From assembly GCA_005885165.1 (NCBI GenBank), contig VAXR01000054.1, positions 1-15,576 on the forward strand: a stretch of 15,576 nucleotides of DNA, given 5' to 3'. Under the pieces are notes generated by a model. That model was not told the origin of the DNA, did not search any database, and was given only the letters and a program-made list of their open reading frames with translations. How positions within the stretch are numbered: position 1 is the stretch's first letter; the number at the start of each line of letters is the position of its first letter. Origin of the DNA: Actinomycetota bacterium (GTDB lineage Bacteria; Actinomycetota; Thermoleophilia; Solirubrobacterales; Thermoleophilaceae). Both the position numbers and the translations under genes were made by a program. Of this stretch, positions 6,107-13,411 are shown one piece after another.

Positions 6107-7312
6107 ATGCACGCCCCGGCCACCGCCTCGCGGCTTCGGGTGGCGCTCGTACACGACTTCCTGCTCGACGTCCGTGGCGCCGAGCGGGTGTTCCTCGAGA
6201 TGTGCGAGCTCTGGCCCGACGCCCCGATCTTCACAGCGATCTACAACGAGGAAGGGACGGAGGGACGGTTCGCGCACCGCGACGTGCACACGTCCTTCCT
6301 CCAGCGGTTGCGGCCGACCACGCGAACCTTCCGGCCGCTCCTGCCGCTCTATCCCGCCGCCATCGAGTCCTTCGAGCTGCACGACTTCGATCTGGTCGTC
6401 TCCAGCTCGTCGGCGTGGGCGCACGGCGTGATTGTCGACGACAGCGCGGTACACGTGTGCTACTCGCACAACCCCTTCCGGTATGCGTGGAACGACCGCG
6501 ACCGGACGCTCGCGTCACGGCCCGATCCGCTGACGCGGGCGGCCCTTCGCTCGATCTTCCACCGCTGGCGCCAGTGGGACTGGATCGCCGCCCAGCGCGT
6601 GGACCAGTACCTCGCCAACTCGCGCACGACGCAGGGGCGCATCCGCGCGTACTTCGGCCGCGGCTCGCGGGTCGTGCATCCGCCGGTCGAAACCGAGCGA
6701 TTCGCGCCGGGGACGCCGGGCGACCACTACCTGGTCCTGTCGGAGCTCATGCCGCACAAGCGGATCGACGTGGCAGTCGAGGCCTTCAACGGGCTCGGGC
6801 TCCCGCTGCTCGTCGCCGGCGACGGGCCGGAGATGCGCCACCTCCGATCGCTCGCCGGACCGACTGTCAGGCTCCTCGGCCGGGTGAGCGACTCCGAGGT
6901 GGCCGAGCTACTCCAGGGGGCTCGCGCGCTCGTCGTGACCGCGGTCGAGGAGTTCGGCATAGCCGCGGTCGAGTCGCAGGCGGCGGGCCGCCCGGTGGTC
7001 GCCGTGTCGGGAGGCGGCCTGCTCGAGACCGTGCGCGACGGCGTGACCGGCTGCTTCTGGGAGGGCGGTCCGGACGAGCTCGCCGCGGCTGTGCGCGACT
7101 TCGACGTGGACGCGATCGACCCCTCCGACTGCGTGAGCAACGCGGCCCGGTTCGACGGGTCGGTGTTCAGGCGCGCGCTGCCGCGCGAGGTGGAGCGCAC
7201 GCTCCAGCGCGGCGGGGAGGACCGCCCGGCGCGACCGGGCATGCCGAGCACCCGGCCCGGCCTTGGGTTGACGCGCAGGGCACGGGCGGTCGAGCGGCGC
7301 CCGAGGGGATAG
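6107..7312 (+). CDS. GT4 glycosyltransferase, WbaZ-like mannosyltransferase type
   Basis: This 401-residue cytoplasmic GT-B glycosyltransferase would transfer a sugar from a nucleotide donor to a growing glycan. The N-terminal domain has VALVHDFLLDVRGAERVF (12-29) and the block CYSHNPFRYAWND (118-130), which resembles the CHTPxRYAWD block of WbaZ-type O-antigen mannosyltransferases. The C-terminal domain has SELMPHKRID (212-221, Lys218/Arg219), VAGDGPE (236-242) and the E-x7-E motif EEFGIAAVE (Glu281, Glu289). Mannose as donor is only suggested by the WbaZ similarity. The last 35 or so residues are Arg/Pro-rich and look like a disordered tail. The start is ATG 6107, preceded by a -10-like box and no ribosome binding site. 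It is divergent from the LPXTG gene and is followed 29 bases later by a methyltransferase. Confidence 0.9.
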   Translation: MHAPATASRLRVALVHDFLLDVRGAERVFLEMCELWPDAPIFTAIYNEEGTEGRFAHRDVHTSFLQRLRPTTRTFRPLLPLYPAAIESFELHDFDLVVSSSSAWAHGVIVDDSAVHVCYSHNPFRYAWNDRDRTLASRPDPLTRAALRSIFHRWRQWDWIAAQRVDQYLANSRTTQGRIRAYFGRGSRVVHPPVETERFAPGTPGDHYLVLSELMPHKRIDVAVEAFNGLGLPLLVAGDGPEMRHLRSLAGPTVRLLGRVSDSEVAELLQGARALVVTAVEEFGIAAVESQAAGRPVVAVSGGGLLETVRDGVTGCFWEGGPDELAAAVRDFDVDAIDPSDCVSNAARFDGSVFRRALPREVERTLQRGGEDRPARPGMPSTRPGLGLTRRARAVERRPRG

Positions 7313-7328
7313 CCCGGCCCAGACCTCG

Positions 7329-7341
7329 TACCCTCGCGGGC
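7329..7341 (+). promoter_or_regulatory. -10-like element for a leaderless start (methyltransferase gene)
   Basis: TACCCT (7329-7334) is followed by 7 bases and then the GTG at 7342. There is no ribosome binding site between box and start. The arrangement matches the elements at 6092, 9545 and 9605. The gene may thus have its own promoter besides read-through from the glycosyltransferase 29 bases upstream. Confidence 0.4.
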
Positions 7342-8304
7342 GTGGGAGGGTGCGCAATCTGCTCGGGGGAGCTGGTCCTCCGCCACTCCGGATCGGGCCT
7401 GGTGCTCGACTCGGAGCTCCTGTCGCCGACCAACCACCGGCCCGGCGAGTACGGCGACCTCTACCGGTGCGCCGCGTGCGGCACCCTCCAGCAGCCCTCG
7501 GTTCCGGACCCCGCCCGGCTCGCGCGTCTCTACCGCGGGATGCGCGACGACGCCTATCTGACCGAGGATGCCGGCAGGCGGCGAACGGCGCGGAGGATCC
7601 TGGACATGGTCGGCCGCCACGTTCCGATCGGGCGGCTGCTCGACGTTGGCTGCGGACACGGGCTGCTGCTCGACGAGGCGAGGCTGCTGGGCTGGGAGGT
7701 CGAGGGCGTCGAGGTGTGCGAGACCGCCGCCGCATACGCGCGCGGGACGCTCGGGCTAAAGGTGCACGAGGCCGCTCTCGAGGACCTGGACCTTGGCGGC
7801 GAGCGGTTCGACGCGGTCCTGCTCGCCGACGTGGTCGAGCACCTGTCGGACCCCGTCTCCGCGCTTCGCCGCTGCCGGGGGCTGCTCAAGCCCGGCGGAG
7901 TCCTATGCGTCGTGACGCCGGATCCGTCGTCCGCGACTGCGCGCATCGCCGGCCCGCGCTGGTGGGGCCTCCTGCCGGCGCACACGTTTCTCCTTCCGCG
8001 CGCGACGCTTCGCGGCCTGCTTCGCGCGCAGGGCCTGCGGATAGCCGAGGACGCGTCGCTCGTGCGTTCGTTCTCGCTCGGCTACTGGCTCGCCGGCTTC
8101 GCCGAGCGCGGCGGCCGGCTCGGGGCGGCCGTCGGCGCTGCGCGCCGCGTGCTGCCACGCACGGCAATCGTCTCGGTTCCGCTAGGAGACGAGCGGGTGA
8201 TGGTCGCCGCTACTCCACGCTCAGCGCGGGCGCAGGCGGAGCCGCCGGCTCCTCGTCGATCTCGACGTCGGCGGGAGACGGTCGTACACGCAGAGCGAGC
8301 GTGA
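7342..8304 (+). CDS. SAM-dependent methyltransferase with N-terminal zinc ribbon
   Basis: This 320-residue class I methyltransferase starts with a small zinc-binding knot, CAIC (Cys4, Cys7) and CAAC (Cys43, Cys46). The SAM-binding motif I is LLDVGCGHG (99-107), followed by an acidic residue at the end of strand 2 (GVEV), FDAVLLADVVEHL (156-168) and LLKPGGVLCVVTP (181-193). This layout is common among methyltransferases in surface-polysaccharide loci that modify sugars, often on nucleotide- or lipid-linked glycans; the exact substrate is not visible. The GTG at 7342 is the start because the zinc knot follows at once. Coding in the same frame upstream is an Arg-rich shadow of the glycosyltransferase. 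The last 20 or so residues are Arg-rich and overlap by 95 bases the tail of the convergent flippase gene; codon use weakens there, so the tail may have arisen by loss of an earlier stop. Confidence 0.9.
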   Translation: MGGCAICSGELVLRHSGSGLVLDSELLSPTNHRPGEYGDLYRCAACGTLQQPSVPDPARLARLYRGMRDDAYLTEDAGRRRTARRILDMVGRHVPIGRLLDVGCGHGLLLDEARLLGWEVEGVEVCETAAAYARGTLGLKVHEAALEDLDLGGERFDAVLLADVVEHLSDPVSALRRCRGLLKPGGVLCVVTPDPSSATARIAGPRWWGLLPAHTFLLPRATLRGLLRAQGLRIAEDASLVRSFSLGYWLAGFAERGGRLGAAVGAARRVLPRTAIVSVPLGDERVMVAATPRSARAQAEPPAPRRSRRRRETVVHAERA

Positions 8305-9544
8305 CCATCCCCGCTGCGAGCGAGCCGTTGACCGCCAGGAGGCCGAGCGCGATCGGGGTTAGGTGCGCGCCGATAGCGATCAGCACCAGCGGCTGCGCGA
8401 TCGCCGCCGCCACCAGCAGCCCCACGAAGCGCCAGCGGTGCAGGGCGAGGTGGTACTGCACCGCGAGATAGGTGAAGGCGAGGAGGCATAGCGCCACGCC
8501 GAGCCACGGCAGCGCACCGGCCGAGCTGACGAACTTGTGGCCGAACGCAACGCGCAGGATGGTCTTCCCAGCGGCGGCGTAGAGCAGCACCATCGGCGCC
8601 CCGACCAGGCCGATCAGACCGAGCGTGCTCGTTAGCACGCCCGTCGGGTGCTCGCGCAATCGAGCACGTCGCGCGGCCTCCGGAACGAGATACAGCGCGA
8701 GGCCGACGGCGACCCACATGATCGCCTTCGCGGCTACCGCCGCGGCCGCGTACGAGCCCGCCTGCCTTCCGGTCGCGATGTGCTTGACGATGATCACGTT
8801 CCCGTCCTGCATCCACGCGACCAGGGCGAGCGCAGCGACGGGCGCGCCGGCGCGGACGAGGAGGTCCTTCAGCGGGTGGGCGCCGCGATCGCCGCGGGGC
8901 AGCTGGCGCGCCAGCGGAATCAGCAACAGCAGCGCGAGCGTCGCCAGTGAGAGCGGCGTGCCGAGGAAGGCGCCGGTCACGCCGGCTCCCGCTCCGACCA
9001 GGGCGAGCGCGAAGAGGAGCCGCGCGACGGCCTCGGCGATCCAGCTCGCTCCGACGAGCTTGTAACGGTGGAACCCCTGAAGCGCGCCGCGCTCGATCGA
9101 GAGCATGAGCCACAGGCATCCGCTCGGCAGCGTCCCGGCCGCGGCCCAGGGAACGTCCTTCACGCCGATGACCGCCGCGAGGACGTGACGGCCGAGCACG
9201 GATATCCCGGTCACGACGACCAGCGCCGCGACGAGCCCCTCGAGCCAGCGCCGGACTCCGGCCCCGGCGTGCGGATCTCCCGCGGCGAACGCCGCGCTCA
9301 CCTCGCGCGCGACCGTCGTCTGGACGGCCGCCCCGGGCACCATCAGGATGATGTAGGTCGAGATGAGCGCGGACAGCGAGCCGTAGCCCGTCTGTCCGAG
9401 CTTCCGCGCGAACACGATCGTGTAGACGAGCGCCAGCACGTTGCCCGCCATCACGGCGAGCGCCATGCCGGCCGCGCGTCCGGTGTCTGAGCGCGCGAGG
9501 TCGTGCAGGCGGCCGCGACCGAGTGAGCTGATCGGCGAAGCCAA
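8210..9544 (-). CDS. Wzx-type polysaccharide flippase (MATE/MOP superfamily)
   Basis: This 444-residue integral membrane protein has about 12 hydrophobic helices. Its first block, RAAGMALAVMAGNVLALVYTIVFARKLGQTGYGSLSAL (cut here as helix 1 plus the ARKLGxxxYG loop), is the signature start of oligosaccharide flippases of the Wzx/RfbX family, which move lipid-linked glycans from the inner to the outer face of the membrane. It is the transport step for the glycans made by the neighbouring glycosyltransferases. The start is TTG at 9542-9544. It sits 7 bases after a TAACGT box and has no ribosome binding site, so it may be leaderless; the next Met (residue 27) would cut into the first helix. The C-terminus is an acidic, Pro/Ala-rich tail that overlaps the convergent methyltransferase gene by 95 bases. 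Confidence 0.9.
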   Translation of the reverse strand: MASPISSLGRGRLHDLARSDTGRAAGMALAVMAGNVLALVYTIVFARKLGQTGYGSLSALISTYIILMVPGAAVQTTVAREVSAAFAAGDPHAGAGVRRWLEGLVAALVVVTGISVLGRHVLAAVIGVKDVPWAAAGTLPSGCLWLMLSIERGALQGFHRYKLVGASWIAEAVARLLFALALVGAGAGVTGAFLGTPLSLATLALLLLIPLARQLPRGDRGAHPLKDLLVRAGAPVAALALVAWMQDGNVIIVKHIATGRQAGSYAAAAVAAKAIMWVAVGLALYLVPEAARRARLREHPTGVLTSTLGLIGLVGAPMVLLYAAAGKTILRVAFGHKFVSSAGALPWLGVALCLLAFTYLAVQYHLALHRWRFVGLLVAAAIAQPLVLIAIGAHLTPIALGLLAVNGSLAAGMVTLALRVRPSPADVEIDEEPAAPPAPALSVE

Positions 9545-9557
9545 GCGCCGGACGTTA
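9545..9557 (-). promoter_or_regulatory. -10-like element for a leaderless start (flippase gene)
   Basis: On the minus strand TAACGT (complement of 9552-9557) is followed by 7 bases and then the TTG start at 9544. No ribosome binding site is present. It shares the 74-base divergent intergenic region with the peptidase promoter, so the two units could be co-regulated. Confidence 0.45.
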
Positions 9558-9604
9558 GCGCCGCATCCGCTGCAAAGGGCGGATTTGGCCTCGGGGGTCG
9601 CCGT

Positions 9605-9618
9605 TATCCTGGCCGGCC
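9605..9618 (+). promoter_or_regulatory. -10-like element for a leaderless start (M20 peptidase operon)
   Basis: TATCCT (9605-9610) is followed by GGCCGGCC and then the ATG at 9619. The gap of 8 bases leaves no room for a leader with a ribosome binding site. This would be the promoter of the five-gene operon from peptidase to methyltransferase. A -35 box is not obvious. Confidence 0.5.
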
Positions 9619-10719
9619 ATGGACGAGCGCGCCCTTGCCGAGCGGCTCATCACGTACGACACCTCGACGCTCGACGGGATCAAGGCGGCGGCGGGCTTCG
9701 TGAAGGGCTGGCTCGAGTCGCACGAGATACCCGTACGGGACGGGACGGTCGGCGGGCTGCCGGTCCTGGCGGCGACGGTCGGGCCGGAGAGCGGGCCGAC
9801 GATCGTCCTGCACGGCCACCTCGACGTGGTCCCCGCGCAGTCCTCGCAGTTCGAGCCCCGGATCGAGGGCGACCGGTTATTCGGCCGTGGGGCGTACGAC
9901 ATGAAGGGCGGCCTCGCCGCCATGATGTGCGCGGTCGCCGATCTCGCCGCACAGGACGCCGTCCGGATCCACTTCGTCTGCGTCTCCGACGAGGAGTCGG
10001 ACGAGCCGTTCGACCGCGGCTCGGACTACGTGGTCGCGAAGGGCTACGTTGGCGACTTCGCGATTACCGGCGAGCCGACGGACCTCAGGATCGGCGTGCA
10101 GTCGAAGGGAGTGCTCGCGGTGAGGATCGAGGTGAGCGGGACCTCGGCCCACGGATCCACGCCGTGGCTCGGCGACAACGCCGTGCTGAAGGCGGTCGAC
10201 GTCTTCCGGCAGATCCAGGCGATGCCGTTCGCGCGCGAGGCCTCCGAGCTCTTCGACAGGCCGTCGATCAGCCTCGGGCGGATACTCGGCGGCGACCGGA
10301 TCAACCGCGTCCCGGACTTCTGCGCGATCGACGTCGACATCCGCTACCTCCCCGGGCAGGACGCGGATGTCATCCTCGACTCGATCCGGGCGATACCCGA
10401 CACGGCCGTGACCGTGGTCTTTCGGCGCGCGCCCGCGATGGTCGATCGCGAGAACCCGTACGTGCGCGCACTTGCCGCATCGATCTCGGACTGGACCCCC
10501 GAGGACCGGGTGTCGATCGGACGCGACGGCGCCTCCGACGCCAACAGCTTCCTGGACGCCGGTGTGCCGGCGGTCGAGTTCGGCCCGATCGGCGGCGGCC
10601 ACCACGGGCCCGACGAGTGGGTGTCGATCACCTCGCTCGCCCACTATCGCGAGGCGCTGGTCCGCTTCGTCAGAACGCTCCCGGGGGCCATGGGGAAGGG
10701 GCACCTTCGCATTGCTTGA
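9619..10719 (+). CDS. M20-family zinc metallopeptidase / deacylase (ArgE/DapE type)
   Basis: This 366-residue enzyme belongs to the M20 family, which cuts amide bonds in small peptides or acylated amino acids with a two-zinc centre. All metal and catalytic positions are visible: HGHLDVVP (His67, Asp69), GAYDMKGG (bridging Asp94), DEESDE (base and ligand at Glu125/Glu126), GEPTD (Glu152 region) and GGGHHGPDE (His349). The dimerisation/lid domain occupies about 160-280 and carries the usual SAHGS block. Length is normal for the family. The substrate is open: succinyl-diaminopimelate, N-acyl amino acids or a wall-derived peptide are all possible. It overlaps the LCP gene by 8 bases (TGA 10717-10719, next start 10712), so the two are co-transcribed and probably translationally coupled. 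This hints at a role near cell-wall or glycan assembly, but context is the only evidence for that. Confidence 0.9.
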   Translation: MDERALAERLITYDTSTLDGIKAAAGFVKGWLESHEIPVRDGTVGGLPVLAATVGPESGPTIVLHGHLDVVPAQSSQFEPRIEGDRLFGRGAYDMKGGLAAMMCAVADLAAQDAVRIHFVCVSDEESDEPFDRGSDYVVAKGYVGDFAITGEPTDLRIGVQSKGVLAVRIEVSGTSAHGSTPWLGDNAVLKAVDVFRQIQAMPFAREASELFDRPSISLGRILGGDRINRVPDFCAIDVDIRYLPGQDADVILDSIRAIPDTAVTVVFRRAPAMVDRENPYVRALAASISDWTPEDRVSIGRDGASDANSFLDAGVPAVEFGPIGGGHHGPDEWVSITSLAHYREALVRFVRTLPGAMGKGHLRIA

Positions 10720-12148
10720 GGAGCGGACGGGGATCTGGAAGCGGTACCTGCTCGGCGCGATCCTGATCATCGCCGCGTCGATCTCGGCCACGGCAGTCGC
10801 GGCCTTTCACGAGGTCGACAAGGTGGTGAACGCCTTCAAGCACAACCCGACGCTCGACCTCAACCGCTACCTGGCCCAGGCCGATACGGGCAAGCCGCAG
10901 ACGATGCTCCTGATCGGCTCGGACAAGAGGCCGAAGCACGCCGTCGACTACCAGGGAGGCTCGGCGCGCTCCGACACCCTGATGCTCGTGCGCCTCGACC
11001 CGTCGAAGCGGGCCACCGCGCTCATGTCGATCCCGCGTGACCTGAAGGTCCACATCCCGGGCCACGGGGTGGGCAAGATCAACCAGGCGTACACGGACGG
11101 CGGCGCCAAGCTCACGCTGCAGACGATCAAGCAGGTGACCGGGCTGCGCGTGAACCACGTGATCACCATCGACTTCCGCGGCTTCCGGAGCGCGATCGAC
11201 TCGCTCGGCTGCGTGTTCGCCGACGTCGACCGCCGCTACTACAACGAGAGCGGCAACTACGCCACGATCAACCTCAAGCCGGGCTACCAGAAGATCTGCG
11301 GCAGCGACGCGCTCGACTACGTCCGCTACCGGCACGAGGACAACGACATCATCCGCGCCGCGCGGCAGCAGGACTTCCTACGGCAGGTGAAGTCGCAGAT
11401 CAGCGTCACGAAGCTGATCGACCAGCGCGACAGGCTGCTCAAGATCTTCGGCGAGTTCACCCATTCCGACATCGGCTCGGAGAACGCCGTCCTGCGGCTG
11501 CTCAACCTGGTGATCGCCTCCGCGAGCCATCCGATCACCGAGATCCACTTCGAGGCGAAGCTCGGCCCGAGCTACGTGACGGCGGGGCCGAAGAAGATCC
11601 ACAAGCTCGCGCAGGAGTTCCTCGGCCTCACCCAGCCGGGAGGCGGAGGCGGCGGGGGCAACCCCGGCAACCCGAAGCCGAACGGCGGCCGCGGAGGCGG
11701 AGGCGGTGGCGACGGCCTTGTCGACGCCTCGGGGATGGGTAAGCAGGTCGCGGTGCGGCTGGTCGCGCAGGGGCTGAGGGGCGTTCCGGTCGTCTACCCG
11801 CGCAAGATCACCGGCGGAGCGCAGTTCGTGTTCCCGCCGCGCGACTACTCGATCATCAACCGCGCGGGGCGCAGCTTCAACGCCTTCCGCATCGTCATCG
11901 CCAAGGGCCAGATCGGCGAGTACTACGGCATCCAGGGCACGAACTGGAAGGATCCGCCGATCCTCCGGAGCCCCTCGAGCATCCAGAAGTTCGACGGTCA
12001 GAAGTACATGATCTTCCGTGACTCCCAACGCATCCGGCTGGTCGCGTGGAGGTCGGGCGGCGGCACCTACTGGGTCTCGAACACGCTGCCGGAGACGCTC
12101 AGCGATCAGCAGATGATCGACATCGCCCGCTCCACCAAGCCGCTCTAG
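10712..12148 (+). CDS. LytR-CpsA-Psr (LCP) family glycan-to-wall ligase
   Basis: This 478-residue protein has an N-terminal membrane anchor (about 11-31) and then an extracellular LCP domain (about 63-240), the family that transfers lipid-pyrophosphate-linked glycans onto peptidoglycan. Diagnostic blocks are LLIGSDKRP (66-74), RSDTLMLVRLDP (86-97), MSIPRDLKVHIPG (105-117), GKINQAY (121-127) and YVRYRHEDNDIIRAARQQDFL (203-223), holding the Arg/Asp residues that bind pyrophosphate and Mg. Cys167 and Cys196 may form a disulfide. A Gly/Pro/Asn linker (about 319-343) leads to a second domain (about 346-478) ending in YYGIQGTNWKDPP and YWVSNTLPETLSDQQM, which I cannot name. The start is TTG at 10712, overlapping the peptidase stop by 8 bases, with AAGGGG about 10 bases upstream; no in-frame ATG or GTG precedes the anchor. 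It is the likely final attachment step for the glycan made here. Confidence 0.92.
   Translation: MLEERTGIWKRYLLGAILIIAASISATAVAAFHEVDKVVNAFKHNPTLDLNRYLAQADTGKPQTMLLIGSDKRPKHAVDYQGGSARSDTLMLVRLDPSKRATALMSIPRDLKVHIPGHGVGKINQAYTDGGAKLTLQTIKQVTGLRVNHVITIDFRGFRSAIDSLGCVFADVDRRYYNESGNYATINLKPGYQKICGSDALDYVRYRHEDNDIIRAARQQDFLRQVKSQISVTKLIDQRDRLLKIFGEFTHSDIGSENAVLRLLNLVIASASHPITEIHFEAKLGPSYVTAGPKKIHKLAQEFLGLTQPGGGGGGGNPGNPKPNGGRGGGGGGDGLVDASGMGKQVAVRLVAQGLRGVPVVYPRKITGGAQFVFPPRDYSIINRAGRSFNAFRIVIAKGQIGEYYGIQGTNWKDPPILRSPSSIQKFDGQKYMIFRDSQRIRLVAWRSGGGTYWVSNTLPETLSDQQMIDIARSTKPL
11636..11713 (+). repeat. Gly-codon-rich repeat encoding the LCP interdomain linker
   Basis: Two runs of GGAGGCGGAGGCGG-like sequence flank an Asn/Pro/Lys segment and encode a flexible poly-Gly linker between the LCP domain and the C-terminal domain. 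Such GGN runs are prone to slippage and, with several G-tracts on the + strand, could fold into G-quadruplexes. The reading frame is intact across it. Confidence 0.6.
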
Positions 12149-12165
12149 TGGGGCCGCTCTAGTGG
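12139..12165 (+). repeat. 14-bp tandem duplication at the lcp stop / ugd start
   Basis: GCCGCTCTAGTGG occurs twice, at 12139-12151 and 12153-12165, with a period of 14 bases. Each copy holds the string TAGTG. In the first copy the TAG is the LCP stop (12146-12148). In the second the GTG (12162-12164) is the ugd start, with a TAG overlapping it by one base. The ancestral junction was probably a single TAGTG where stop and start overlapped. Confidence 0.85.
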
Positions 12166-13411
12166 CTCGGCGGGAGCCCCTCGGGGTGATCGGCGCAGGC
12201 TGGGTCGGGCTGGTCACGGCGGCCTGCTTCGCGGACCTCGGACACGAGGTCCACTGCCGTGACATCGTGCAGGCGAAGGTCGACGCGCTCTCGCAGGGAG
12301 AGGTCCCGATCTACGAGCCCGGCCTCTCCACTTCACGACCGACATGGATGAGGTCCTGTCCGCCGCGCAGCTTCTCTTCTGCTGCGTCGACACGCCGCCG
12401 ACCTACTCCGGCGACGCCGACCTGTCGCGCGTGGAGACCGTGCTCGAGGAAGTTGGGGACTCGAACGATCACGCGCTGGTGATGAAGAGCACCGTGCCCG
12501 TCGGTACCGGGCGCTCGATCCGCCGCGACCGCGACGAGCTCGGGTACGTCTCGAATCCGGAGTTCCTGAAGGAGGGCACCGCGGTGAAGGACTTCATGGA
12601 GCCGGATCGCGTGGTGATCGGCTCCGACGGCGACGGATCGTCCGGCTTCGCCGACCGCGTGGCCAAGCTCTATGAGCCGCTCGGCGCTCCGATCATCCGC
12701 ACCGACGTGGCGAGCGCGGAGATGATCAAGCTCGCCTCGAACGCCTTCCTCGCCACGAAGATCTCCTTCATCAACGAGATCGCGAACGTGTCGGAGGAGG
12801 TTGGTGCCGACGTGACCGAGGTAGCAAAAGGCATGGGGCTCGACGACCGAATCGGTCCGAAGTTCCTGCGCGCGGGGGTGGGCTTCGGTGGGAGTTGTTT
12901 CCCGAAAGATGTCAGCGCGCTCAAGCAGCTCGCCGGGAACACGGGCTACCACTTCCAGCTCCTCACAGCGGTCATCGAGGTCAACGAGCTCCAGAAGCGG
13001 CGCACGATCGGGAAGCTGCAGAAGCACCTCGGGTCGCTCGTGGGGAAGCAGATCGCGCTCCTGGGCCTGGCGTTCAAGCCGGACACCGATGACATCCGCG
13101 AGGCCACGAGCCTGGTCCTTGCGGCGCGGCTGCAGAGCGAAGGAGCGAACGTTCGGGTATATGACCCCGTGGCCACCGATCGCGCACGCGAGCTCTTGGG
13201 AGGTGTGACGATCGCCGAATCGGCCCTCGACGCGCTCGACGGGGCGGACGGCGCCGTGCTCGTCACCGAATGGTCCGAGTTCCGCGAACTCGACTGGGGC
13301 GGGGCGGTGATGGAGCGGATGGCCACGCCGCTGGTGGTCGACGGCCGCAACTTCCTCGACGCCGACCTGCTTCGCTCGGCGGGCTACACGTACGAGGGGG
13401 TGGGTCGATGA
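12162..13411 (+). pseudogene. ugd: UDP-glucose 6-dehydrogenase, frame-disrupted by an internal deletion
   Basis: Ugd oxidises UDP-glucose to UDP-glucuronate with two NAD+. Two frames together cover a nearly full-length enzyme. Frame A starts at GTG 12162 and holds the NAD-binding start GVIGAGWVGLVTAACFADLG and VPIYEPGL, then goes out of frame near 12324 and stops at 12480-12482. Frame B continues from about 12326 (LHFTTDMDEVL) to the stop at 13411, with VDTPPT, KSTVPVGTG, NPEFLKEGTA, EMIKLASNAFLA, the catalytic GFGGSCFPKD (Cys codon 12896-12898) and ALLGLAFKPDTDD. Family members have about 10-11 residues (EELxxRNRxR-like) between EPGL and LHFTT. Here only two bases remain, which implies a net loss of about 31 bases and a frame change. 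Restart at ATG 12344 would give a 355-residue piece lacking the NAD-binding fold. The rest is free of damage, so a very recent mutation or an assembly error is likely. Confidence 0.85.

Noticed and set aside
6085..7341. Upstream extension of the methyltransferase frame across the GT4 gene, making a 739-residue protein
   Set aside because: The extension is an Arg/Ala-rich shadow of the glycosyltransferase codons. The methyltransferase proper begins at GTG 7342, where the zinc knot starts.
12320..12346. Programmed ribosomal frameshift as an explanation for the two-frame ugd
   Set aside because: There is no slippery heptamer or stimulating structure that I can see. About ten family residues are missing at the junction, which a frameshift alone would not restore.
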